Shown piece after piece: positions 7,958 to 15,545 of a DNA stretch of 45,517 bases. Location: assembly GCF_947502995.1 (NCBI RefSeq), contig NZ_CANNBW010000031.1:1-45517 (forward strand), given 5' to 3'. Every line of letters begins with the position of its first letter. The stretch's first letter is position 1. The position numbers and the translations under genes were made by a program. The notes beneath the pieces were generated by a model, which was not told where the DNA came from, searched no databases, and saw only the letters and a list, made by a program, of their open reading frames with translations. The stretch comes from an uncultured Tenacibaculum sp. GTDB lineage: Bacteria > Bacteroidota > Bacteroidia > Flavobacteriales > Flavobacteriaceae.

Positions 7958-9109
7958 ATGAAAAAATTTCTTTTCCCTTTACTAATATGTTTTGTTGCTT
8001 TTACAGCTTGTTCTAATGATGATGAAAATGAATATATTGATATTGTTACTGATAACTCAACGAATGACACAACGAATGACATAATTATTGAATCGAATAT
8101 TTTAGATTTACCTGGAATACCTTTTAATTATGCTAATATTGAACTACCAAACTCTTTCTTAAATAATGGAGTTTTAAATGAAGATAATACACCTAATAAT
8201 AATCCAATTACAGATCATGGTGCTACTTTAGGTAGAGTTTTATTTTACGATACCAATCTATCTAAAAACAATACGATTTCATGTGCTTCATGTCATAAAC
8301 AATCAAACGGATTCTCAGATCCAAGTCGATTTAGTACTGGTTTTGAAGGTGGTTTAACTGCTAGAAATTCAATGGGATTAGCTAATGCACGATTTTATGA
8401 AAATGGTCGTTTTTTCTGGGATGAAAGAGCCGAAAGTTTAGAAGAGCAAACTTTAATGCCCGTACAAGATTTAGTAGAAATGGGTTTAACACTAACAGAA
8501 TTAGAAGATAAACTTTCACAAGAAGATCATTATACTTCATTATTTATAAATGCTTTTGGTGATGAAACCATAACTAGTGAAAGAGTTGCTTTAGCACTAT
8601 CACAATTTATCCGTTCTATGGTTTCTTATGAATCTAAATTTGATGAAGGTTTAGCACAGGTAAACAACATCGAAAATGATTTTCCAAATTTTACGGCATC
8701 AGAAAACAGAGGAAAAGCTCTTTTTATTAGTAATCGAACACGTTGTTTTGAGTGTCATAATACTAATGTATTTGTTGGAGATGCTCCAAGAAATATTGGT
8801 CTAGATGCTATTATTACAGATGAAGGTGCTGGTGGTGGAAGATTTAAAGTTCCATCGTTAAGAAATATTGAGCTTACCGGACCCTATATGCATGATGGAC
8901 GTTTTGTTAGTTTAGAACAAGTAATTGAACATTATAATAGCCGTGTACAAAACAATCCTAATTTAGATAATAGACTAAGACAAGGAAATGGTGTACGTCG
9001 TTTAAATTTAACTAATGACGAAAAGCAATCTCTTGTAGATTTTCTATTAACACTTACTGATAATAATTTTGTAAACGACGAGAAATATGGGGATCCTTTT
9101 ATTCAATAA
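7958..9109 (+). CDS. Di-haem cytochrome c peroxidase / MauG-family lipoprotein
   Basis: A 383-aa lipoprotein (lipobox VAFTAC, Cys18) with two haem-binding motifs, CASCH (Cys109-His113) and CFECH (Cys263-His267), in the order and spacing of bacterial di-haem peroxidases. Further family marks are LGRVLFYDTNLS before haem 1, RNSMGLANARFYENGRFFWDERA, and VPSLRNIELTGPYMHDGRF near the second haem. Members reduce H2O2 with electrons from small carriers (CCP) or oxidise protein residues (MauG) in the periplasm. An asparagine- and aspartate-rich linker follows the lipid Cys. It is transcribed from an ECF-like promoter shared with the neighbouring FecR and haloperoxidase units, suggesting a role linked to that receptor system. 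Confidence 0.92.
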   Translation: MKKFLFPLLICFVAFTACSNDDENEYIDIVTDNSTNDTTNDIIIESNILDLPGIPFNYANIELPNSFLNNGVLNEDNTPNNNPITDHGATLGRVLFYDTNLSKNNTISCASCHKQSNGFSDPSRFSTGFEGGLTARNSMGLANARFYENGRFFWDERAESLEEQTLMPVQDLVEMGLTLTELEDKLSQEDHYTSLFINAFGDETITSERVALALSQFIRSMVSYESKFDEGLAQVNNIENDFPNFTASENRGKALFISNRTRCFECHNTNVFVGDAPRNIGLDAIITDEGAGGGRFKVPSLRNIELTGPYMHDGRFVSLEQVIEHYNSRVQNNPNLDNRLRQGNGVRRLNLTNDEKQSLVDFLLTLTDNNFVNDEKYGDPFIQ

Positions 9110-9202
9110 AATAATGCGTCTTTTATCTAAAAAGATTGTCAAACCTAGTAAAGTTAGGAGATATTCAAAAAATTAAATTTTCTTATTTAAAAGAAATAGA
9201 TT

Positions 9203-9247
9203 ACTTCACTTTATCAATTATTAAAAGAATAAAGTGGAGTTTTCTTA
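9203..9247 (+). terminator. Terminator after the peroxidase gene
   Basis: A 12-bp stem with one G-U pair (ACTTCACTTTAT, 9203-9214, with ATAAAGTGGAGT, 9229-9240), 14-base loop, then TTTCTTATTTT. It separates the peroxidase from the sigma gene. Confidence 0.7.
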
Positions 9248-9360
9248 TTTTAAGGCTAAACATAGTTTTTAAAGACTGAATATTTCCTTATGAATTTGTC
9301 TGATTCAAAAACAGCAATCTTTAAAATTATTCTATATTTACTTTAATTAATTAGGATACA

Positions 9361-9882
9361 ATGGAAAGAAATTTCTCAGTTTGCGAGGAACATGTTTATG
9401 ATCAGTTATATAATACTCATGCTGAAAGTTTGAGAAATCATTTATATTTTAAGTTTGGCGATTTAAATCAGGCTGAAGATATTGTTCAAGAAGCTTTTAT
9501 TAAACTTTGGCAAAAATGTAGCAGTATTATTTATGAAAAAGCTGCTGCTTTTTTATATACAGTTTCTAAAAACCTATTTATTGATGTTATAAGATCTAAA
9601 AAAGTAGCCTTAAAATTTGAAAAAAATAGTATTCCTACTCAAGATATAGAAGATCCATATTTTCATTTAAGAACTAAAGAGTTTCAACAAAAATTAGAGA
9701 CTGTAATTTCAGAATTACCAGAAAAACAAAGGGAAGCTTTTTTATTAAATAGAATTGAAAAACTAACTTATAAAGAAATAGCAGAGAAACTAGAAATTAG
9801 TCAAACTGCTGTTGAAAAACGTATTTCCAAAGCATTAATTAAACTTAAAGAAATAACTGAATTACAAAAACGTTCTATATAA
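9361..9882 (+). CDS. ECF-family RNA polymerase sigma factor (FecI-like)
   Basis: A 173-aa sigma-70 family protein. Region 2 covers about residues 12-80 with FGDLNQAEDIVQEAFIKLWQK, which binds the -10 element and core polymerase. Region 4 covers about 110-165 with LPEKQREAFLLNRIEKLTYKEIAE and a helix-turn-helix LEISQTAVEKRISKALIKLK. Length is typical of the Bacteroidota FecI group. It is followed by a FecR gene and a TonB receptor with an STN domain, the standard surface-signalling trio. The sigma gene itself lacks the GGTTGGGTAA box, whereas the genes around it carry it, so it probably activates those rather than itself. Confidence 0.93.
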   Translation: MERNFSVCEEHVYDQLYNTHAESLRNHLYFKFGDLNQAEDIVQEAFIKLWQKCSSIIYEKAAAFLYTVSKNLFIDVIRSKKVALKFEKNSIPTQDIEDPYFHLRTKEFQQKLETVISELPEKQREAFLLNRIEKLTYKEIAEKLEISQTAVEKRISKALIKLKEITELQKRSI

Positions 9883-9910
9883 GGTTGGGTAATAGAACCT
9901 TTAAAACGTT
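9883..9910 (+). promoter_or_regulatory. ECF sigma promoter, site 2 (fecR-receptor operon)
   Basis: GGTTGGGTAA (9883-9892), 12 bases, then AACGTT (9905-9910), immediately after the sigma stop codon and 28 bases before the FecR GTG start. The spacing is the same as at site 1. Confidence 0.65.
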
Positions 9911-9938
9911 AAGTAACTGAATAGTAAAACTTTTAAGC

Positions 9939-10868
9939 GTGAATAAAAAATTACTTAAAGATAATTTAATTGCTAAATGGCTCGATAATAGTTTAAGCGA
10001 TGAGCAAAAAAAGAAACTAGATAGCTCTGGGGAATTAGACGAACTTAAGATTGTTTTGGATGAAATTGATACATGGAAAGTCAAAAAGTTTGATTCGGAA
10101 AAAGGTTTAGCCGATCTTAAAAAACGAAAAAAACTAGTCATTGCTCCTACTCCAACATCAAAGAAAATTAGCAATAATAATCGTTGGTTACAAATCGCTG
10201 CAAGTATCTTAATTTTAATTAGTGCTGGATATTTTTCATGGGATTTCTTTTTTAACCAAACCATTACCATAAATACCCAAATAGCAGAAAACAAAACTAT
10301 TGAACTACCTAGTGGATCAATAATAAAACTGGACGCACTATCTGAAATATCTTACTCAGAAAAAAAATGGAATGACAATCGAACTATAAATTTAACCGGA
10401 CAAGCATTTTTTGATGTTACAAAAGGATCTTCATTCAAGGTAATTACAGATAAAGGAAACATAAATGTACTAGGTACACAATTCAATGTAAAAACTTCTA
10501 ATACTAATTTTGAAGTGATTTGTTATGAAGGTAAAGTAAAAGTTACGTATCAAAATGATGAGTTAATTTTAACCAAAGGAGAATCTGCAATAGTTCAGAA
10601 AAACAAACTAAAGGAAGCAACACATAGTAATACCGCACCAGATTGGACGAGTGGTTATAGTAAATACAATAAAGCCAACTTACAAGAGGTTATTACAGAT
10701 TTAAAGAAATACTATACTATTCAGATTCAATTACCTAAAAAATATGAAGATTTAGAATTTTCAGGAACATTAACTCATAAAAACTTAGATACGGCTTTAC
10801 AAACTTTATTTGTAACTATGGAAATAAAGTATGTTATTGATAAAGATAATACCGTAATTTTGGAATAG
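9939..10868 (+). CDS. FecR-family anti-sigma factor / sigma regulator
   Basis: A 309-aa single-span inner-membrane protein. The cytoplasmic N-terminus (about 1-75) should bind the sigma factor; a membrane helix lies at about 84-102 (LQIAASILILISAGYFSWD). The periplasmic FecR domain (about 110-210) contains IELPSGSIIKLDALSEISY and LTGQAFFDVTKGSSFKV, followed by a C-terminal DUF4974-like domain (about 243-309) that contacts the receptor's STN domain. The start is GTG at 9939; no ATG is available nearby. The gene abuts the receptor gene with no spacing (TAG then ATG), so both are co-transcribed from site 2. Confidence 0.92.
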   Translation: MNKKLLKDNLIAKWLDNSLSDEQKKKLDSSGELDELKIVLDEIDTWKVKKFDSEKGLADLKKRKKLVIAPTPTSKKISNNNRWLQIAASILILISAGYFSWDFFFNQTITINTQIAENKTIELPSGSIIKLDALSEISYSEKKWNDNRTINLTGQAFFDVTKGSSFKVITDKGNINVLGTQFNVKTSNTNFEVICYEGKVKVTYQNDELILTKGESAIVQKNKLKEATHSNTAPDWTSGYSKYNKANLQEVITDLKKYYTIQIQLPKKYEDLEFSGTLTHKNLDTALQTLFVTMEIKYVIDKDNTVILE

Positions 10869-13307
10869 ATGAATTTGAGATTTTTCTCTTATCAATTACT
10901 TTTTTTTATTTGTTTGTTAATTACTCCTCTATTTGCTCAGAAGAGTAATCGCATTACGCTTTCAGATAAACTAAATCAGATTGAAAAAAAATTCAATGTA
11001 AATCTTTCTTATAACCACACCTTCTTTAATACAATTCTTTTAGAGAATGACTTTAACTGTACAAGTATTTCAGAATGTATAACTAGAATTGAGAAAAAAA
11101 TCCCGGTAAAATTTGAAAAAAAAGACACGAATTATTTAGTTATTCCATTAAGAAGAGATTTCAGCTTTACAATAATTGAAGATGAAACGAATGAACCTAT
11201 AACTTCTTTAGTATATCAAATTCAAAACAAACCAAAACAAAACTTAGAACTTTCAAATGGAGTTTTTACACTCAAAAATATATTTCCGTTGGATTCGATA
11301 CATTTAGAATCTTACTTTCACAAAACCATTCATATACAAGCCAAAGATTTAGAACGAAATAATACACTGAAATTTTACACTAAACAATTTCGGTTAAATG
11401 AGATTGTTCTCACGAACTATTTAACTAAGGGAATTGACTCAAAAATAAGTGATCATAGTATTCAAATTCAAACAAAAAATTTAGGTTTATTAGCCGGTGA
11501 AACTGATGGTGATATTTTTAATGTAATCAGTAATATTCCGGGTATACATTCGCCAAGTGGAAAATCAGGGAATTTGAATTTTAGAGGTAATACTTATGAT
11601 CAAAATTTAGTTCAAATAGATGATATTCCTATTTACCATTCAGGTCATTTTTTAGGTGCAATTTCTCCTTATAATGCTGCAGTTATAGATAATATTGAAG
11701 TTCAAAGAAATATGCTACCTGCCAAATTCGGTGGTCGTGTTGGTGGTTTAATCAATATGAAAACTAAGAATAAAATTCCTAATAAAAACAGTTATGAAAT
11801 TATAGGGAATACTTTATTTGCAGGTCTTGCGGTGAATACAAAACTAATTGAAGACAAACTTTCACTTTTAGCGGCTTACAGAAGAAGTTACCCTGGATTT
11901 AATTCTCCTAAATTAGAAACCATTTCAACATTAATATTTCAAGGTAGCCGAATTGAAAATGTAGTAGGTTCTACAAATCTTGATATTGGTTTTTCAGATA
12001 TGAACATTGCACTGAATTATAAAATCGATGAGCAACACTCTGCAACTGTAAGTTTTATTAATATTGAAAATGATTTATTTGCCGAAGTAAGAGAAGTTCA
12101 AAATCCAAATCAAACTGATTTTATTGATCTTGATCTTGATAACTGGGGAATTACAGGTAAATGGAAAGCACAGTTTTCTGATAAATTTAATACTGAATTA
12201 CGATTTAGTAAATCGAATATGCGCATTAATAACGTTAGTGAAGGTTTTAATAGAGATCAACGTAATAGTTTTCTTAAATATGAAAATATAATTGCCGACA
12301 CTCGTTTTATTGCTGAAGCTAGCTATCAGTTTAATCCGAATACAAAACTGGATGCGGGTTATAATGTGATTAACCACGAATTGACTAGTAATGAATTGGA
12401 GCAAGAAAATAATTTGGATGCAAGACGAGATCAAAAAGCAACTATTCATTCAACTTACATCTCATTTCATAAAAACTGGAACGATAAATTAGATGTCAAT
12501 TTAGGATTTCATAATAATTATTATACTCCTTCAGGTGAATTCTTTGTGAATCCTAGACTTACCGCTAGTTATGCGGTAAATAAAAAATTATATATCAAAT
12601 CTTCTTTTGGAACTTCAAATCAGTTTATACAGAAGAAATTCGTCAATGATTTTGATGATTTTAATATTACCAATCAATTTTGGTTTTTACCAAATAGAGA
12701 AATAGCTCCACTAAAAGGAATACAATTTATGTTTGGAGCTGTTTTTAATCAAAAAAAATGGTTAATTGATTTAGAATTTTTCAAGAAAAGATCGAACGGT
12801 ATAACATTGAAAATAGAAGATATTCGCGGGAATATTTCAAGTATAGGTGCGGATATATTTGTAAAAAAGAAATGGAATAATATCGAAGCCTGGGCTAGTT
12901 ATTCTTTAAGTAAAACAGAAACAACTTTTCGAAATACAACTTCTGATGCATTTTTTGATCAGCGTCATATTTTAAACTTAACAAACTTAATAAATATTGA
13001 CCGATGGAAATTCGCACTTTCTTGGCGTTATTTCTCAGGCATGCCAGTAATATATCCTGATGATCCTAATATTGACACTTCTAACCTATCACTTTCAGAT
13101 CGTTTTGATGGTTCACATCAATTAGATTTTTCTTCTTCTTATACTTTTTATAATACTTCAAAAAGTTTTAAAACAGTAATTGGTTTGTCTATTTTAAATG
13201 TTTATGACCAGGATAATACTGTGAATATTTTTCAAAATCCTACTGCAAATACATTTCGAAAAACAAGCGGCTTTGCTCCTAACCTACAAGTGAATTTAGT
13301 GTTCTAA
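10869..13307 (+). CDS. TonB-dependent transducer-type outer-membrane receptor with STN domain
   Basis: An 812-aa outer-membrane protein. The signal peptide ends near LFAQ (about residue 24). An N-terminal STN domain (about 28-98, ITLSDKLNQIEKKFNVNLSY) identifies it as a signal-transducing receptor that talks to FecR. A plug follows (about 205-300: FNVISNIPGIHSPSGKSGNLNFRG, VIDNIEVQRNMLPAKFGGR), then a barrel of about 500 residues ending in a hydrophobic strand with Phe (LQVNLVF), as outer-membrane proteins do. Ligand unknown. The FecA-like design suggests uptake of a siderophore, metal complex or other scarce nutrient. Directly downstream of FecR. Confidence 0.92.
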   Translation: MNLRFFSYQLLFFICLLITPLFAQKSNRITLSDKLNQIEKKFNVNLSYNHTFFNTILLENDFNCTSISECITRIEKKIPVKFEKKDTNYLVIPLRRDFSFTIIEDETNEPITSLVYQIQNKPKQNLELSNGVFTLKNIFPLDSIHLESYFHKTIHIQAKDLERNNTLKFYTKQFRLNEIVLTNYLTKGIDSKISDHSIQIQTKNLGLLAGETDGDIFNVISNIPGIHSPSGKSGNLNFRGNTYDQNLVQIDDIPIYHSGHFLGAISPYNAAVIDNIEVQRNMLPAKFGGRVGGLINMKTKNKIPNKNSYEIIGNTLFAGLAVNTKLIEDKLSLLAAYRRSYPGFNSPKLETISTLIFQGSRIENVVGSTNLDIGFSDMNIALNYKIDEQHSATVSFINIENDLFAEVREVQNPNQTDFIDLDLDNWGITGKWKAQFSDKFNTELRFSKSNMRINNVSEGFNRDQRNSFLKYENIIADTRFIAEASYQFNPNTKLDAGYNVINHELTSNELEQENNLDARRDQKATIHSTYISFHKNWNDKLDVNLGFHNNYYTPSGEFFVNPRLTASYAVNKKLYIKSSFGTSNQFIQKKFVNDFDDFNITNQFWFLPNREIAPLKGIQFMFGAVFNQKKWLIDLEFFKKRSNGITLKIEDIRGNISSIGADIFVKKKWNNIEAWASYSLSKTETTFRNTTSDAFFDQRHILNLTNLINIDRWKFALSWRYFSGMPVIYPDDPNIDTSNLSLSDRFDGSHQLDFSSSYTFYNTSKSFKTVIGLSILNVYDQDNTVNIFQNPTANTFRKTSGFAPNLQVNLVF

Positions 13308-13470
13308 TAAAGCTAAATTATTTACCTTAAAAAGGATAAACTTCAGCAGAACAATAATTTTCACTAAAAAAAACTTCAAAAAAACAAAACTCACAAAACA
13401 TTAATAATCAAAAACATAAACTAAAAACCTTTATAAAAAGATTAAAAAATGTTCTTTTTTTAAAAAAAGA

Positions 13471-13497
13471 GGTTGGGTAAAAAACAATTCAAACGTA
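13471..13497 (+). promoter_or_regulatory. ECF sigma promoter, site 3 (haloperoxidase gene)
   Basis: GGTTGGGTAA (13471-13480), 11 bases, then AACGTA (13492-13497). The spacer is one base shorter than at sites 1 and 2. It would give a 5' untranslated region of nearly 300 bases before the haloperoxidase ATG at 13791. Confidence 0.6.
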
Positions 13498-13522
13498 CTA
13501 TAAGCAAATGGATATAATTTAG

Positions 13523-13647
13523 TTTTTATTAAAACCTGAGTTCGATAAATTAACTACTATCAGAAAATAATATTACGTGACAAATTATGGGATTTATGTT
13601 TATAGGAATATAACTTTCTAGTACAATCGAACTTAGGTTAATAAAAA
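13523..13647. repeat. Long imperfect inverted repeat in a 5' UTR
   Basis: The non-coding stretch 13308-13790 holds promoter site 3 and this 125-base inverted repeat. The arms are 13523-13546 and 13626-13647 (TTTTTATTAA...AGTTCGAT), differing by a two-base insertion and one mismatch. Pairing continues weakly inward (TACTA, AGAAA, ATATT). It could be a MITE-like remnant or a structured leader of the haloperoxidase mRNA. Nothing else is recognisable in the stretch. Confidence 0.55.
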
Positions 13648-13790
13648 TTTTAAACACCTAAAATTTAAATTATTGATCATACAATTACTCTTTTCAAAAT
13701 TGTTTACGGCCAAAAACGAGAGAAGAATACATTTTTACGAATTACAAACTTGTACTAAAAGTATTTAAGTTTTTTAAAAACGCTAAAATT

Positions 13791-15191
13791 ATGAAAGTAA
13801 TTTCTTTAAAATGGATAGTATTAATATTCCTAAGTATTACAATATTTCAATCTTGTAATACTGATGCAGATACCGATATTATAGATATAAACACTTCTAT
13901 CTCTGTATCCGACGAAACAACTACATTAATTACAGAATGGAATAATTTCTGGATTTCTATAGATCAATACACAGAAAACATGAGACCTAACAGTGTAACC
14001 AGAGCTTTGGCATATATTCATTTAACAGGTTATGAAACAGCAGTTCCGTTTATGAGTAGTTATTCTTCAAATTCAGAGCAATATTCTAATTTGAATATCA
14101 ACTTTTCAAATTTAAAAGATAATGTAAACCTGAACTTAGCTTTAAATGCTGCCTATTCCGAAGTTATAGATCACTTTATGATAAACCTTGAATCTGGTGT
14201 CAGACAAAATATTTCTGAATTTGAAAACACAAAAGCAACAACATTAATTGAAGGTCTTTCTTCATCTCAAATAGAAAACTCCGAAAATTGGGGAAAATAT
14301 GTCGCACAACGTATAATAGATTTTAGTAAAAGCGATAAAGATGCGGAATGGCAAATAGACAATCCTACTCCACAAAGTTATATAGCTCCAGTCGGTGTAG
14401 GCTTATGGGAAGCTAAAGAAAGTGAAGATGCTTGGTTTCCATACTGGAGAAAAGTGAGAACTTTTGCCATTACTCCAGAAGAATCTAGTAGTGTAGCTTT
14501 TGATGATGTTTTGCAATACAGTACCTCTACGTCAAGTGATTATTACCAACAAATGAATAATGTATACCAAACAACCATTACAGCTAATGCTGAAAATAAT
14601 GAAGATTTATGGATTGCAGAATTTTGGGCAGATGATGTGGAAGGAATTATGATTAGTCCACCAGGAAGACAATTCTCAATTGCAAACCAATTAATTAAAC
14701 AATATGATTTAAGTTACGATAAAGCACTGGAACTTTTATTAAGATTAGGTTTTTCAATAAATGATGCTGCTGTTTCAGCATGGGACGATAAATACACCTA
14801 CAATATCGAACGTCCTAGTAACTATATTACAAAATACATAAACGAGAATTTTACAACAAATTTATCAAGATTTATAGAGGAAGAAAATCCTGCTTTTCCA
14901 AGTTACCCATCTGGTCATGCAACATTTGCAGCAGCAGCAGCTGGAGTTTTTATAAACTTTTTTGGTACAGACAATATAAATTTTACTGATAATACATACA
15001 CCAACTCTGTAAACATATCATTTAATGGTTCAGCAAGAAGTTTTACTTCTTTTACCGAAATGGCAAGAGAAAATGCATACTCTCGTCTACCATTAGGTGT
15101 CCATATAGAACAAGATGCAATTGAAGGGTTGCGATTAGGATATGAAATTGCGGAAGCTGTAAATAACCTTAATTTACAATTACGCGATTGA
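13791..15191 (+). CDS. Vanadium-dependent haloperoxidase / PAP2-family lipoprotein
   Basis: A 466-aa lipoprotein (lipobox SITIFQSC, Cys22). The full phosphate/vanadate-binding signature is present with correct spacing: K334-x6-R341-P, PSGH (373-376) and S431-R432-x5-H438-x3-D442. This is the active site of vanadium haloperoxidases and PAP2 acid phosphatases. Length and the helical N-terminal half (VTRALAYIHLTGYETAVPF) favour the haloperoxidase-like branch of secreted Bacteroidota proteins. It may oxidise halides with H2O2 or hydrolyse phosphate esters; sequence alone does not decide. It carries the same ECF promoter boxes as the peroxidase and FecR genes, so it probably belongs to that regulon. 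Confidence 0.88.
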   Translation: MKVISLKWIVLIFLSITIFQSCNTDADTDIIDINTSISVSDETTTLITEWNNFWISIDQYTENMRPNSVTRALAYIHLTGYETAVPFMSSYSSNSEQYSNLNINFSNLKDNVNLNLALNAAYSEVIDHFMINLESGVRQNISEFENTKATTLIEGLSSSQIENSENWGKYVAQRIIDFSKSDKDAEWQIDNPTPQSYIAPVGVGLWEAKESEDAWFPYWRKVRTFAITPEESSSVAFDDVLQYSTSTSSDYYQQMNNVYQTTITANAENNEDLWIAEFWADDVEGIMISPPGRQFSIANQLIKQYDLSYDKALELLLRLGFSINDAAVSAWDDKYTYNIERPSNYITKYINENFTTNLSRFIEEENPAFPSYPSGHATFAAAAAGVFINFFGTDNINFTDNTYTNSVNISFNGSARSFTSFTEMARENAYSRLPLGVHIEQDAIEGLRLGYEIAEAVNNLNLQLRD

Positions 15192-15206
15192 TTTTCCTGA
15201 AAAGTA

Positions 15207-15294
15207 AATTTCTCTGAGACGAAGCTTTATAATAATTATAGGTTATAATGGTAGTTTAGTTTTCATCGGAATAAAGCTAGTCTCAGAGTATTTA
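15207..15294. repeat. Inverted repeat after the haloperoxidase gene
   Basis: Arms at about 15207-15231 and 15272-15294 share CTCTGAGAC followed by GCTTTAT after a short mismatch, giving roughly 20 paired bases around a 40-base loop. It lies in the 354-base gap before the LodA-like gene, which also contains a terminator hairpin and a weak ECF-like box. No T-run follows it, so it is not an obvious terminator. Confidence 0.45.
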
Positions 15295-15310
15295 CATCTT
15301 GAATAATAAA

Positions 15311-15356
15311 TAAATTCTCTCTAAAAAGATCATTAATAGATTCTTTAGAGAGAGTT
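15311..15356 (+). terminator. Probable terminator after the haloperoxidase gene
   Basis: Arms AAATTCTCTCTAAA (from 15311) and TTTAGAGAGAGTTT (ending 15356) pair over about 16 bases with one or two mismatches, followed by CATTTTAAAA. It separates the haloperoxidase from the LodA-like gene. Confidence 0.55.
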
Positions 15357-15463
15357 TCATTTTAAAAAATCTCATCTTATCGTAAACAATATAAGCTACA
15401 ATAATTTCCTATTTCTTTCAATCCTAAAAACTACACAGCCATAACTAAAAAGAATACGTTCAA

Positions 15464-15487
15464 GGGTTATTCCTGAGTTAGTTCGTC
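15464..15487 (+). promoter_or_regulatory. Weak ECF-like promoter before the LodA-like gene
   Basis: GGGTTA (15464-15469), 14 bases, then CGTC (15484-15487). The distance from the GGG to the CGT is 20 bases, as at sites 1 and 2, but the flanking bases differ. It ends 58 bases before the ATG at 15546. It may serve the same or another ECF sigma. Confidence 0.3.
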
Positions 15488-15545
15488 TTTTAAATTTTAC
15501 TTTTAAAACTAACTAATCTCATAATAAATTAAAACCAACGAAATA

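Noticed and set aside
9875..10294. Long open frame antisense to the FecR gene
   Set aside because: It is opposite a well-supported gene, starts and ends without signals and encodes a low-complexity Ser/Leu/Phe-rich sequence typical of antisense frames.
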